Positions 34,916 to 44,875 of a stretch of 64,000 nt of DNA are shown piece by piece (the stretch's first letter is position 1; each line of letters begins with the position of its first letter). The stretch is from Alphaproteobacteria bacterium. Lineage in GTDB: Bacteria; Pseudomonadota; Alphaproteobacteria; Rhodospirillales; Casp-alpha2. Both the position numbers and the translations under genes were made by a program. Under the pieces are notes generated by a model that was not told the DNA's origin, did no database searches, and saw nothing but the letters and a program-made list of their open reading frames with translations. Location of the stretch: positions 62,001-126,000 of the forward strand of contig JAJRRU010000003.1 of the NCBI GenBank assembly GCA_024279135.1. The letters are read 5' to 3'.

Positions 34916-35572
34916 TTACTGATTTGTAATCAAGCGTTCCATTTCCTGGCGTTCGTCTTTGTTGTAGCCACCCGGTTCAAGTTCTATTCCTGATTCGGGT
35001 TTTGGCGAAACCAGCTTGAGCAGGTCTATGGTTGATCCGGTTTGGTTGAAACCCGGAAGTTCCATATCGAAACCGGTATCCTCGGGCAATAACCGTACGA
35101 TCATGTCGGCACCGTGGGTTATCAGTGGTATTGTCCGCGCCGTGGTGATCCATTCGGGTTGTTCTTCTTCAGGTATCAGGAACGCCAGTCCGAGATATAG
35201 CACACAGACCACCAACGCACCACGAGCCACCCCGAACAGGAAGCCAAGTGAGCGGTCGAGCACGTTCAGGGAACTGTCCTTGATCCGGGAACTGATAGCA
35301 TGGGTTGTCAGGGATAAAACCACCAGTGTGACGATAAAAATCACCGCCCCGGCCGTTAGTTTGGCGGCCAGCTCAACGGGGATCATTTCCAGGGCATAGG
35401 GTTCCACATAGGGATAGAAAAAGATGGTCGCGAAGAAAGCTCCCAACCATCCGGCAACGGAAAGGATTTCATGAATAAAACCGCGTGCATAAGCCAGGAC
35501 AGCCGAGATCAGGATGATAAGAATCACACCGATATCAATAACATTTATGGGCAGGCCTTCCAGATTCTCCAC
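34916..35572 (-). CDS. cvpA: Colicin V production family protein CvpA
   Basis: A 218-residue inner-membrane protein with four hydrophobic segments (about 10-30, 38-56, 70-92 and 110-132) and a polar C-terminal tail. The start IDIGVILIILISAVLAYARGFIHE and the GFLFGVARGALVV block are typical of CvpA. The family is needed for colicin V export in E. coli and for envelope robustness; exact role unclear. It sits between radA and purF, as in many proteobacteria. Confidence 0.92.
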   Translation of the reverse strand: MENLEGLPINVIDIGVILIILISAVLAYARGFIHEILSVAGWLGAFFATIFFYPYVEPYALEMIPVELAAKLTAGAVIFIVTLVVLSLTTHAISSRIKDSSLNVLDRSLGFLFGVARGALVVCVLYLGLAFLIPEEEQPEWITTARTIPLITHGADMIVRLLPEDTGFDMELPGFNQTGSTIDLLKLVSPKPESGIELEPGGYNKDERQEMERLITNQ

Positions 35573-35583
35573 TGGCAGTCTTC

Positions 35584-36990
35584 CTATTTCTGGGCCGGGG
35601 GTTGTTTGCCAACCCCCATGTCGCCTGAGCCAAATCTGGCCACGAGGTCGGTCAGATGAGCAAGTTCTATCACATTCAGCGAAGTGTTTCGGTTTTCTTT
35701 TTTTCCACGGTTTCGACGCGGTGGCATAACCACAGATTTAAACCCCAGTTTTTCTGCTTCCTTCATTCTGACATCACTATGGCTGACCGGTCTGATTTCA
35801 CCCGATAGGCCTACTTCTCCAAAAAAAGCCAATCCGGGCGGAATGGGTATTCCGCTAAGCGAGGAGACCAGTGCAGCGGCCACCGCAAGGTCGGCTGCCG
35901 GTTCCGCAATACGTAATCCTCCCGCAACGTTGAGATACACATCCGCACCGCTCATGGCAAGCCCGCATCGTGTATCAAGCACGGCCATCAACATGGCCAG
36001 ACGCCCGCTGTCCCAACCCACCACAGCGCGGCGCGGTGTGGCCAGTTGTGAATGGGCGATCAGGGACTGGATTTCCACCAGCAATGGACGGGTTCCTTCG
36101 ACCCCGGCGAACACTGCCGCACCGCTGGCCTTGTCATCGTGATCAGCCAGAAACAGCTCTGACGGGTTGGCGACTTCCATGAGCCCACGGCCGCCCATCT
36201 CGAAGACACCTATTTCGTCTGTCGCGCCATAACGGTTTTTGACCGAACGCAGGATGCGGAACTGGTGGCTGCGCTCGCCTTCGAAATAGAGCACTGTGTC
36301 GACCATGTGCTCCAGGATTCGGGGCCCGGCAATGGCACCATCCTTGGTAACATGGCCCACCAGAATAACACAGAAACCCTGTCGCTTGGCCAGGCGGATC
36401 AGTTCCTGAGCCGAGCTGCGCACCTGGGTGATAGAACCGGGGGCTGAGTCCACGTTATCAACATACATGGTCTGGATGGAATCGATGATGACCACCTGCG
36501 GTCCCTTGGGATCGCTCAGGGTGGTGGTGATATCGCGTACCGATGTGGCGGTGGCAAGCTGGACCGTGGTTTTTGTTACACCGAGCCGTTCAGCCCGCAT
36601 CCGAAGCTGATCGATGGACTCTTCGCCCGAGATATAAGCACAAGGTGCTTTTTTCGACAGGGCTGCGGCGACCTGCAACATCAGGGTCGATTTGCCCACA
36701 CCGGGATCGCCACCGATAAGCAGGGCAGAACCGGCGACCAGGCCGCCACCGCAAACCCGGTCGAATTCCTTGATGTCACTGATCAGACGTGGTGGGCGGG
36801 CGCTCTGTCCGGTCAGTCCGACAAATTCAATGACCCGGCCTTTGGCAGTACTCATGCCCTTGGGCGTGGCTTGGGCTGCGCTATCTTGTTGCAGGCTGTT
36901 CCACGCATTGCATTCCGAACACTGGCCATTCCACTTGGCATGGCTGGCACCGCATTCCTGGCAGGTGTATTTGACGGCGTTGCGGCTCAT
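35584..36990 (-). CDS. radA: DNA repair protein RadA
   Basis: A 468-residue RecA-like branch-migration helicase for homologous recombination. A zinc finger uses Cys10, Cys13, Cys24 and Cys27. The Walker A motif is GGDPGVGKST near 93. The RadA-specific KNRYG motif is near 251. A C-terminal Lon-protease-like domain (about 290-455) lacks catalytic function in this family. It is 11 bp upstream of cvpA and 28 bp downstream of the MMPL exporter. Confidence 0.96.
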   Translation of the reverse strand: MSRNAVKYTCQECGASHAKWNGQCSECNAWNSLQQDSAAQATPKGMSTAKGRVIEFVGLTGQSARPPRLISDIKEFDRVCGGGLVAGSALLIGGDPGVGKSTLMLQVAAALSKKAPCAYISGEESIDQLRMRAERLGVTKTTVQLATATSVRDITTTLSDPKGPQVVIIDSIQTMYVDNVDSAPGSITQVRSSAQELIRLAKRQGFCVILVGHVTKDGAIAGPRILEHMVDTVLYFEGERSHQFRILRSVKNRYGATDEIGVFEMGGRGLMEVANPSELFLADHDDKASGAAVFAGVEGTRPLLVEIQSLIAHSQLATPRRAVVGWDSGRLAMLMAVLDTRCGLAMSGADVYLNVAGGLRIAEPAADLAVAAALVSSLSGIPIPPGLAFFGEVGLSGEIRPVSHSDVRMKEAEKLGFKSVVMPPRRNRGKKENRNTSLNVIELAHLTDLVARFGSGDMGVGKQPPAQK

Positions 36991-37018
36991 AATGAATTCA
37001 ATGACTTATAATCCGGCA

Positions 37019-39529
37019 TCAACCGAATGGTTTCCAAAGTAAAATCAGCTTTGGCAGCACCGTTAGAGCGGCCAAAAGAGCGATGAACATTGCCGCCCCG
37101 GTTAACACACCAAAATAGATCGTGGGGATGAAGTTGGACAACATCAAAATGGAGAATCCGAAGATGATGGTCATGGTCGTATAAAACACCGCTTTACCGA
37201 TATTGGAATGGCAAATGTGCAGGGTTTCTTCATAACTGTTCGTCAGAGCGTATTCTTCCCTGAAGCGGTAGATGTAGTGAATTCCATTATCGACGGCGAT
37301 ACCGATGGTAATGGCGGCGATGGTAATGCTCATCATATCCATGGGAATATTCGACCATCCCATTACACCCAGAACCACCACGGCACCCAACAAGTTCGGC
37401 AAGATGCCGATAATCGACAAGGTGACAGAGCGGAACAATATCAGGAACATGAGCCCAATACCCAGCATCACCACACCGATGGACTTGATTTGCGATGCGA
37501 ACAAACTCTGCAGCATGTTGTTATAGAGCACGAGCAGTCCGCTCACGTTCACGTCCTTGATTGTATTCTTGTACGCGGAGAGCTGCTTGAATCCATTTTC
37601 TTTCTCCAGGTCGCGGCGCACCTTGTCCAGTAAATCCTTGCGGCGCAGGTCCGGCTGGGAATCCAATACGCGGGCCTCGAGCCGTATCTCGTTGTTTTCG
37701 ATGGAGATATACGGTTCGATGAGAGCCTTCTTCACCGTGTCTGGAAGTTTGCTATACAGCAACGCCAGTTCCATTCCATCCAGTTCTTTATCGGCGAAGC
37801 TTTCGGCAACCCGGACCGACGATGCGAACGAGAGCACCTTGCCGATTTCGGGCAATCCGTCGAGATAGTCATGGGCTTGTTTGATCAGATTGACCTTGGT
37901 AGGGGTAAACCATAACTCCGGTTTGGTGCGGAGCGCTTCCATGTACTCAAGCTCCTCCTCTATCTCTTCCGGGGTCATGGCTGCAAGGTCTTCGGGGGTC
38001 AATTCTTCGAAATCATCTTGGAAACTTATCACCACTTCCAAAGGCGTCGTGCCACCGAGTTTTTCATCGATCAGCTTGAGGCCCTGATAAATCTCGGTGT
38101 ACTGGCTGAAGTAGTTGATGAAGCTGTTCTCGACACGCAGCATGGAGATCCCCGCCACACTGACGACGGTCAACAGCCCAGCCAGCAGCAGGATTTTGTT
38201 ACCCTGGAACTCGGTTAGCCGGGCCAGATATTCAGGTGCGCGAAACCGGTCGTTATCAACGGTGGCTGTGGCTTCGGTTTTCCCCATCATCAACAGCAGT
38301 GTGGGGAAGAGCAGAAACGAGGTAACAAACGTCACCGACAGGCCTGCGCTCATCATCCACCCGAAGTCGATGACCGGCTTGATGTCGCTCACGACCAGAG
38401 AGCCAAAACCAATGATGGTTGTCAGTGCCGTGTAGAAACAGGGTTTCACCATCTTGTGGATGGTGGTTCTGACCAGCGTGAATTGATCGTCATCAGGATT
38501 GTCTCGTTGGAGCTGCAGATAACGCACAATCAAATGAATATTCATGGAAATGGTGATGATCAGCATCAGGGCGAGGAAATTCGATGAGATAACGGTGACC
38601 TTCCAGCCGATCAATCCGAGGACGCCGATCATGGTCAATCCAGCATAAAAGCAGCTGATCAGGGGAAGCCCGATCCAGCGCAATTTTCGGAAAATGGCGG
38701 TGAGGATGATGATCAGGAACGCAAGAACACCGGCCCCGAAAACGGTCAGATCGTTGCGCACGAATGTTACCATGTCGTCGGTAATCATGGGTAACCCGCC
38801 GAGATACAGTACGCCGTACTGGCGGTACGGCTCGATGATGTCTCTGATATGGGCGATGTCGCGGTGGCGTTGCTGGTTTATGGTTTCACTAACCTGGTCG
38901 TATTGGGTTGAGATATCTTCCAGGGTTAGGGTTTCTTCGGCCGAAAGCCCGGTGTTTCGTTTTTTCTCCCGTAACTCGTTTCGAGTCTTGAGCAGGCGGT
39001 TGAACTCTTCATTCTCCGCCAGTCCCAAAACGATTGCAGCGGTTCGGCCATCCGCGCTGACAATCAGATCGCGGTAAATAGGGCTGTTGATCAACTCGTC
39101 CCTGGCCCTGGCCCGGTCAATGCCGGGTTTCTCCAGACTCGGCATATCGTTGATCATTTCCTGAATATCTGCATCCGAGCTATTGAACAGGGGGGCGTCG
39201 AGGATTGTCAGCACCATGTCCACGCTGGCAATTTTCCTGAGTTCTCCACGCAGTTGCTTCAAAGGCTCTAATGCCTGGTCGGAGAACAGATCCTTTTCGG
39301 GCGTGTAGGTTACAATGAGCAAATCGCTGGTCGGATATCGCTCGTGGATTTTCCGGAATTCCGTGAGGTCCGCATCGTCTTCCAGCAACAAGGTGTCGGC
39401 CGATGCGTCTAACTTGAAGTCTTTTGTGTGATAGCCGAAGAATGCCAGAATTAAGAGCATTGCGACCAGAACTAACTTAGGATTATGGAGCACCAGAGTG
39501 TCATAAGCCTGCTCGATACGAGATGTCAT
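37019..39529 (-). CDS. RND-superfamily exporter (MMPL type)
   Basis: An 836-residue transporter with the duplicated RND/MMPL plan. Each half has one helix, a large periplasmic domain (about 55-230 and 450-640), then five or six helices (about 235-410 and 650-835). It resembles COG1033 predicted exporters, including hopanoid and lipid transporters. The ATG at 39529 has GAGG eight bases upstream and follows alr by four bases; an earlier in-frame ATG at 39586 would lie inside alr. No membrane-fusion or outer-membrane partner is nearby, so it may move lipids or hydrophobic compounds. Cargo unknown. Confidence 0.9.
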   Translation of the reverse strand: MTSRIEQAYDTLVLHNPKLVLVAMLLILAFFGYHTKDFKLDASADTLLLEDDADLTEFRKIHERYPTSDLLIVTYTPEKDLFSDQALEPLKQLRGELRKIASVDMVLTILDAPLFNSSDADIQEMINDMPSLEKPGIDRARARDELINSPIYRDLIVSADGRTAAIVLGLAENEEFNRLLKTRNELREKKRNTGLSAEETLTLEDISTQYDQVSETINQQRHRDIAHIRDIIEPYRQYGVLYLGGLPMITDDMVTFVRNDLTVFGAGVLAFLIIILTAIFRKLRWIGLPLISCFYAGLTMIGVLGLIGWKVTVISSNFLALMLIITISMNIHLIVRYLQLQRDNPDDDQFTLVRTTIHKMVKPCFYTALTTIIGFGSLVVSDIKPVIDFGWMMSAGLSVTFVTSFLLFPTLLLMMGKTEATATVDNDRFRAPEYLARLTEFQGNKILLLAGLLTVVSVAGISMLRVENSFINYFSQYTEIYQGLKLIDEKLGGTTPLEVVISFQDDFEELTPEDLAAMTPEEIEEELEYMEALRTKPELWFTPTKVNLIKQAHDYLDGLPEIGKVLSFASSVRVAESFADKELDGMELALLYSKLPDTVKKALIEPYISIENNEIRLEARVLDSQPDLRRKDLLDKVRRDLEKENGFKQLSAYKNTIKDVNVSGLLVLYNNMLQSLFASQIKSIGVVMLGIGLMFLILFRSVTLSIIGILPNLLGAVVVLGVMGWSNIPMDMMSITIAAITIGIAVDNGIHYIYRFREEYALTNSYEETLHICHSNIGKAVFYTTMTIIFGFSILMLSNFIPTIYFGVLTGAAMFIALLAALTVLPKLILLWKPFG

Positions 39530-39533
39530 GAAG

Positions 39534-40685
39534 TTACCTCTTTGAGCCATTCCCGCCCAGATAGGTGCGCTGATAACGACCGCCAAGCGAGGTTAGAATT
39601 TCATAGCCGATGGTGCCAGCCTCATGAGCCAACGCATCAACATCATTATGGGGACCAATCAGGTCCACGGCTTTTCCCGGGGTGCATAGATGGTCTTCAA
39701 TATGGGAAATATCGATTGCAATCATATCCATTGAAACACGCCCGATAATAGGAACGGGTGTGTCGCCAATAAAGGCCGTGGCGTTATCACTGAGCGAGCG
39801 AAGAAATCCATCGGCATATCCTACCCCCAACGTTGCAATGCGCCCCGGTTCACTGAACCGATATGTCGCACCATAACCAACGGTTTGAGGACTGTCAACG
39901 GAACGGACTTGCAGGATTTTTCCTTGCAAGCGAACGACTTGGCGTACCGGCGAAGGGGCGTTTGGGGTCGGGTTGATGCCGTAGAGCGCGGCCCCCGGAC
40001 GGGCCATATCAAAATGATAATCCGGGCCCAGAAAAATTCCCGATGAATTGGCTAAACTGGCACGGCTGGCTCCGAATGATGCATAAACCTTGGCAAACCA
40101 ATCGCGTTGTTCGCGATTTTTGGGGTTGTCGGCTTCATCGGCGCAGGCAAGGTGGCTGATAATCATGTCCAGGTTAAGCCGCTTCAATACGTCTGGCTCA
40201 GTGGTGATGGCGGTGATCTCCGATGGGGTCAGGCCCAGGCGCAACATGCCGGTGTCCATATGAATGTTTGCCGGGGCGGAGGTGTTTGTGTTGGCACCAT
40301 ATTCAAGCCAGTCGTCAATGGTTTTGCGACAGTTCAGAACCGGGACCAGGCCATGTTCAATAAAATCAGCCGGTTTGCCGCCTGCCAGTCCGGTCAGAAT
40401 ATGGATCTTGTGCCGGGCATCAGGCAGCATAGCGCGCAACCGGATGCCGCCCTCCAGAAAGGATACGAAAAAATCCACGCAACCCTCACGCGCCAGCACC
40501 GGGGCAATCTTGTCCATGCCCAGACCATAACCGTCCGCCTTGACACATGCACCACAGGCTTTGCCCGCCATTTTGTCGCGCAAAATCCGGTAGTTGGACG
40601 CCACGGCATCCAGATCGATCAACAAACGACCACTGCCTTGTGCCCAGGTCTCGGGTAATCTGGTGTCGGGGGCAGGGGAGTTCAT
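39534..40685 (-). CDS. alr: Alanine racemase
   Basis: A 383-residue PLP enzyme making D-alanine for peptidoglycan. The Schiff-base lysine is Lys49 in ACVKADGYGLG. ARPGAALYGINP, VGYGATYRF and RVSMDMIAID are the standard alr blocks. It lies between dnaB and the MMPL exporter. In many relatives radA follows alr directly, so the exporter gene looks inserted. Confidence 0.95.
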   Translation of the reverse strand: MNSPAPDTRLPETWAQGSGRLLIDLDAVASNYRILRDKMAGKACGACVKADGYGLGMDKIAPVLAREGCVDFFVSFLEGGIRLRAMLPDARHKIHILTGLAGGKPADFIEHGLVPVLNCRKTIDDWLEYGANTNTSAPANIHMDTGMLRLGLTPSEITAITTEPDVLKRLNLDMIISHLACADEADNPKNREQRDWFAKVYASFGASRASLANSSGIFLGPDYHFDMARPGAALYGINPTPNAPSPVRQVVRLQGKILQVRSVDSPQTVGYGATYRFSEPGRIATLGVGYADGFLRSLSDNATAFIGDTPVPIIGRVSMDMIAIDISHIEDHLCTPGKAVDLIGPHNDVDALAHEAGTIGYEILTSLGGRYQRTYLGGNGSKR

Positions 40686-40716
40686 CGCAGGAAGCCTTGG
40701 GCTTTATTGAGGCCCA

Positions 40717-42228
40717 CTATTGAGACCCGCTGGAATAATGATAGGGATCAAGATTACTGAACCGGGTAAATTCACCCTGGAATAACAGATTGACCGTACC
40801 GGTGGGGCCATGGCGCTGCTTCGAGATAATAACGTCGGCCTGGTTGCGGCATTTGTCCATGCGTTCTTCCCACCTGGCGATTTCATCAACGAATTTATCG
40901 CTGGTTTCCTTGGGCTTTAATTTTTCCAGATAATATTCTTCACGGTAGATGAACATCACAACATCGGCGTCCTGTTCGATGGAACCTGACTCGCGAAGGT
41001 CGGCAAGCTGTGGTCGTTTATCATCACGGTTTTCAACCTGGCGGGATAGTTGCGAGAGGGCCAATACCGGGATGTTCAGTTCCTTGGCCAGCGTTTTCAA
41101 CCCCCGGGTGATTTCCGAGACTTCCTGCACACGGCCATCGGATCGCGACCGGTTGGAGCCTTGCAAAAGTTGCAGATAATCGACGATGATAAAACCCAGC
41201 TGGCTTTGTCGTTGCAGTCGCCGCGCCCTTGTTCGCAGGGCGCTGACGGTCAAGGCCGGTGTGTCGTCGATAAAAATCGGCAGGGTGTGCAATGTCTGGG
41301 CTGCGGCAGACAGACGCAGGAATTGTTCGGCCGGGACTTCGCCTTTGCGCATTTTATCCGACGAGATTTCAGTCTGTTCGGATAAAATACGACTGGCCAG
41401 CTGTTCGGCGGACATTTCCAGTGAGAAAAACCCGACCACAGCACCTTCTTTTTTATTACTGTCTATATAGGCTTTTGCCGCATTGAAGGCGATATTTGTC
41501 GCCAGAGATGTTTTGCCCATGGCGGGGCGTGAGGCCAGGATCAACAGATCGGATTTATGTAAACCACCCAGCATTCTGTCTAGATCGAGCAGACCCGTAG
41601 TGCAACCGGACAAAGCCCCGTCACGTTTATGGGCCGCATCCGCCATGTCGATCGCGCTGATCACGGCATCTTTGAATGGTAAGAATCCACCTTCCTGGTT
41701 GCCTGTGGAGGCCAGGTCGTAAAGGCTGCGTTCTGCTTCTTCGATCTGGGTAATGGCATTCTCATCGATTTCGCCGCCAAAAGCATTTTCGACAACATCC
41801 TGACCGATGGTAATCAGTTCACGCTTGAGGTGAAGGTCATAAATAATGCGGCCATATTCGCCCGCATTGATAATCGTAACGGCATTGGCAGCCAGTTCGC
41901 CTAGATAATCCGTGCCGCCGACTTCTGACAGCTTCCCACTTTGTTCGAAATAGGGTTTCAGGGTGATCGGGCTGGCAATCTGGCCCCCATCAATCAATTT
42001 GATGCAGGCATCAAAGATCAGTTTGTGCTGGCCAATGACAAAATGTTCCGGGCGCAGATATTCCGCGACTCTTTCCTGGGCCCGGTTATCAACCAATATG
42101 GCCCCCAGCAAACCACGCTCGGCCTCTATGTTATGGGGCAGCGTGCGAAATGCCGGACCGCCGATCCGGGTTGTATTGTCGCTGTTTGCTGTGGTGTTTT
42201 GTTGGTCTTGAACCGTTGATGTTGACAT
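40717..42228 (-). CDS. dnaB: Replicative DNA helicase DnaB
   Basis: A 503-residue hexameric helicase. The N-terminal domain (about 28-130) starts LPHNIEAERGLLGAIL. The RecA-like C-terminal domain has Walker A SRPAMGKTS (233-241) and Walker B IIVDYLQLLQG. No intein is seen; length is normal. It is separated from rplI by a 210-bp gap containing a terminator and repeats. Confidence 0.97.
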   Translation of the reverse strand: MSTSTVQDQQNTTANSDNTTRIGGPAFRTLPHNIEAERGLLGAILVDNRAQERVAEYLRPEHFVIGQHKLIFDACIKLIDGGQIASPITLKPYFEQSGKLSEVGGTDYLGELAANAVTIINAGEYGRIIYDLHLKRELITIGQDVVENAFGGEIDENAITQIEEAERSLYDLASTGNQEGGFLPFKDAVISAIDMADAAHKRDGALSGCTTGLLDLDRMLGGLHKSDLLILASRPAMGKTSLATNIAFNAAKAYIDSNKKEGAVVGFFSLEMSAEQLASRILSEQTEISSDKMRKGEVPAEQFLRLSAAAQTLHTLPIFIDDTPALTVSALRTRARRLQRQSQLGFIIVDYLQLLQGSNRSRSDGRVQEVSEITRGLKTLAKELNIPVLALSQLSRQVENRDDKRPQLADLRESGSIEQDADVVMFIYREEYYLEKLKPKETSDKFVDEIARWEERMDKCRNQADVIISKQRHGPTGTVNLLFQGEFTRFSNLDPYHYSSGSQ

Positions 42229-42260
42229 AGGTTTATGGATACACCCTTCGCGCCATGGCG

Positions 42261-42296
42261 TAACCCGCTTAGAACGGGTTACATGTGGGTTACATG
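42261..42296. repeat. Inverted and direct repeats upstream of dnaB
   Basis: TAACCCG (42261-42267) and CGGGTTA (42275-42281) form a 7-bp inverted repeat with a 7-base loop. GGGTTACATG occurs twice (42276-42285 and 42287-42296), sharing bases with the right arm. They lie 33-68 bp upstream of the dnaB start. They could be an operator or leader structure; function unknown. Confidence 0.55.
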
Positions 42297-42378
42297 GGGA
42301 TAGAATCGATATTATATCACAGTCTGTGAAACACGGGGATGGTATGTGGATAATCTGTGGGTTGTTTGCGCGCCATAA

Positions 42379-42411
42379 TTAAAACGGCGCGCCTGTTTCC
42401 AGACGCGCCGT
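42379..42411 (-). terminator. Rho-independent terminator of the rpsF-rplI operon
   Basis: On the minus strand an 8-bp GC-rich stem (ACGGCGCG/CGCGCCGT, extended by CTG/CAG around a short loop) is followed directly by TTTTAATTA. It lies just beyond the rplI stop codon and is the clearest intrinsic terminator in the window. Confidence 0.8.
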
Positions 42412-42438
42412 CTATATATCATTTGGTAGCAGGCTTGT

Positions 42439-43107
42439 TCAGTCCGGAGTTTTTTCTTCTTCGGCTGTTTCACCAGCGCCATCTTCAGCTTCATCTTCAG
42501 CATCCGGTGCGGCACCTTCTTCGAAGATTTCCTCGGCGGCAGCTTCCAGCGATGCAGCGGCTTTGGCCTCGAGAGCCGCGGCGGCTTCTGCATCTTCCAG
42601 ATCACGCAATTCTTCGGCTGACTTTATGGCTTTGCCGGTTTTGGTCTGAATCTCGGCTTCTTCCTGTGAGCGTGCCACGTTGGTCGTCACCGTAACGGTA
42701 ACCTCCGGATGCAAGGTAATCAGAACCGGGTGGATGCCAATCGTCTTGATCGGGCGTTCCAGTACGACCTGACTGCGCGAGATGGTGAAACCATCTGTGA
42801 TAACTGCATCAGCAATGTCACGGGCACTTACCGAGCCGTATAACTGGCCGGCATCACCAGCCTGACGGACCAGGATAACGGACAGTCCGTTCAACTTGTC
42901 GCCAATGGCCTGGGCTTCATCGCGTAGCTTCAGGTTTTCGGCTTCGAGCTGAACTCGTCCCGCTTCAAAGCGTTCCTTGTTCTCTTTGGTCGCCCGCAGG
43001 GCTTTTTTCTGGGGCAGGAGAAAGTTACGGGCATACCCGGGTTTGACATTAACCATGTCACCCATCTGTCCAAGTTTCTCAATACGTTCTAATAGAATGA
43101 TTTCCAT
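42439..43107 (-). CDS. rplI: 50S ribosomal protein L9 with long acidic tail
   Basis: A 222-residue L9. The N-terminal rRNA-binding domain is clear ([16 protein letters not shown], then [15 protein letters not shown]), followed by the long helix and C-terminal domain to about residue 150. The remaining 70 or so residues are an Ala/Glu/Asp-rich extension ending AEEEKTPD, longer than the usual 148-150-residue protein. Extensions of this kind occur in alphaproteobacteria. It is the last gene of the rpsF operon. Confidence 0.95.
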   Translation of the reverse strand: MEIILLERIEKLGQMGDMVNVKPGYARNFLLPQKKALRATKENKERFEAGRVQLEAENLKLRDEAQAIGDKLNGLSVILVRQAGDAGQLYGSVSARDIADAVITDGFTISRSQVVLERPIKTIGIHPVLITLHPEVTVTVTTNVARSQEEAEIQTKTGKAIKSAEELRDLEDAEAAAALEAKAAASLEAAAEEIFEEGAAPDAEDEAEDGAGETAEEEKTPD

Positions 43108-43110
43108 TGT

Positions 43111-44121
43111 TTACTCCTGGCCATCATGGCCTTTCGGGTCTGATTTCTCAGTTGGTGTTAAATTAGTATTTGAGTTGTCGCTAAAACGTGACCGGATGCC
43201 TGCCCATTGTTCGATCATGCCAATGCCAGCCACCAGCAATATTGCCCAGCCCGACATGATCATAATCAAATAGAAGAAGCTCAGCAGTGCAACGGAAAAG
43301 CTGATGCGTCGAACCGCCCAGTGAATGACAGAAAGTCCCAGAAAGAAAAACGGTGTCGCCAGTATGATGGCACTGTTTTGCGCAATGTAGTTGGCATCAC
43401 CGCTCAGGATCAGTGACGCAGCAGCACTGATAACAAGCGGCCATGCAGCCCACTGCGGCAGATCCATATTCAGATATGACGGCGTCGGCCGGATATTTTT
43501 ATCCATACGCACAACGAATGACTGGGCCAGAACCGTATTGATGACGATCATGATAACCCAGGAACCACCCATCACACCGGGGAAGATGGATGCCATGGTG
43601 CCAATCATCTGGGCCAGTTCTTCGTTGTCCATGTTGGGAATAACCTGGGCAAATGCTTCACGAAGAATGGTGTTGATGCCTTGCTCGATGCCCATGGTGG
43701 TTATGTTTGAAAATAACAGGGCACCAAATATCATCATGACAGCACAAAGTACTGATAATGAACTGAGCACGGCACCCGGCGTCCGCCAGGCTATGGAACC
43801 GTCTTGGGTCTGGTAAGATGCCAGGCTTTGGCGCGAGATAAACCAGGCTGGTAAAGCATGGAAAGCACCATAAGCCGCAGCCGTTACGCTGTCGCCCAGT
43901 GTGCCAGCGATAACTATACCGCTTAAGGCCGCAATGGAAACCGCGGTGGTTCCCATGCTGAATGCCACCATAAAGATCGGCAACATGGCAAAGTATACAA
44001 ACAACAGTCCACCAGGCACTCCGCTCAGGAATGCCAGCGATGCGACAGCACTTAAACTGCCGCCGCCAACTGCCATAAGGATATTCTTCTGTTGCATGAA
44101 AACCAGATCTCTTCTGAACAT
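43111..44121 (-). CDS. DUF2232 (YybS-like) membrane protein
   Basis: A 336-residue polytopic membrane protein with about eight hydrophobic segments and a polar C-terminal tail. It matches the DUF2232/YybS family in layout and in its place between rpsR and rplI, where the family often lies. Function unknown. The start could instead be the ATG at 44097; neither has a strong ribosome-binding site. It ends 3 bp before rplI. Confidence 0.85.
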   Translation of the reverse strand: MFRRDLVFMQQKNILMAVGGGSLSAVASLAFLSGVPGGLLFVYFAMLPIFMVAFSMGTTAVSIAALSGIVIAGTLGDSVTAAAYGAFHALPAWFISRQSLASYQTQDGSIAWRTPGAVLSSLSVLCAVMMIFGALLFSNITTMGIEQGINTILREAFAQVIPNMDNEELAQMIGTMASIFPGVMGGSWVIMIVINTVLAQSFVVRMDKNIRPTPSYLNMDLPQWAAWPLVISAAASLILSGDANYIAQNSAIILATPFFFLGLSVIHWAVRRISFSVALLSFFYLIMIMSGWAILLVAGIGMIEQWAGIRSRFSDNSNTNLTPTEKSDPKGHDGQE

Positions 44122-44167
44122 TTCTGAACTTACCGGTTATTTAGCAGCCGGACAGTTTGAGCACGTT

Positions 44168-44392
44168 TTATTTTACCACGTAAGGGATCAAGGCAAGGAA
44201 GCGGGCCCGTTTGATCGCCGTCGACAGTCTGCGCTGTTTCTTGTTGGAAACGGCGGTAATGCGAGACGGTACAATCTTGCCACGTTCGGACAGGAAACGA
44301 CCTAACAGTTTGATATCCTTGTAATCGATAACCGGGGCATTAGAGCCACTGAACGGGCAGCTTTTGCGACGGCGGAAAAATGTGCGGCTCAT
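44168..44392 (-). CDS. rpsR: 30S ribosomal protein S18
   Basis: A 74-residue S18. [12 protein letters not shown] near the N-terminus, [19 protein letters not shown] and the basic [12 protein letters not shown] end are diagnostic. It overlaps rpsF by four bases, so the two subunit partners are translationally coupled. S18 binds beside S6 on the 30S platform. Confidence 0.97.
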   Translation of the reverse strand: MSRTFFRRRKSCPFSGSNAPVIDYKDIKLLGRFLSERGKIVPSRITAVSNKKQRRLSTAIKRARFLALIPYVVK

Positions 44393-44850
44393 GCTTCTGC
44401 TCCTTGCTCTGAAGTTTCTTCGGTTTTTTGAACCGGACGCTCATCAGTTTGTTCGGTTTGTTGAGCCGGACGCTCATCACGACTGGGACCATTATCGTAG
44501 GATTTGCGGCGCGGGCTGTCATCGCTGCTTTGGTTGCGCATCATGACGGAAGGCTCGGTTTCATGTTCATCCACACGAATGGTCAGGTAACGCAACACGT
44601 CCTCGTGGATGCGCATCTGACGTTCCATCTCGCTGATGGCTGCTGCAGGTGCGTCCAGGTTCATGAGGACATAATGACCCTTGCGGTTCTTTTTGACGCG
44701 GTAAGCAAGAGTACGCAGACCCCAGCTTTCGACTTTTTCGACAGAACCACCCTGATCGGTGATGATTGATTTGAAGATTTCAGTAAGGGCTTCTACTTGC
44801 GGGGCAGCGATATCTTGCCGCGCAATATACACGGTTTCATATAGAGACAT
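44389..44850 (-). CDS. rpsF: 30S ribosomal protein S6 with repetitive acidic tail
   Basis: A 153-residue S6. The core (about 1-97) starts [13 protein letters not shown] and includes [21 protein letters not shown]. The tail is hydrophilic and ends with an 11-residue repeat, [11 protein letters not shown] then [11 protein letters not shown]. Acidic tails on S6 are known and can be glutamylated in some bacteria. It heads the operon with rpsR, DUF2232 and rplI; a structured leader lies upstream. Confidence 0.96.
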   Translation of the reverse strand: MSLYETVYIARQDIAAPQVEALTEIFKSIITDQGGSVEKVESWGLRTLAYRVKKNRKGHYVLMNLDAPAAAISEMERQMRIHEDVLRYLTIRVDEHETEPSVMMRNQSSDDSPRRKSYDNGPSRDERPAQQTEQTDERPVQKTEETSEQGAEA

Positions 44851-44875
44851 TTTTTAATCCCTCTGGATTATCTCA

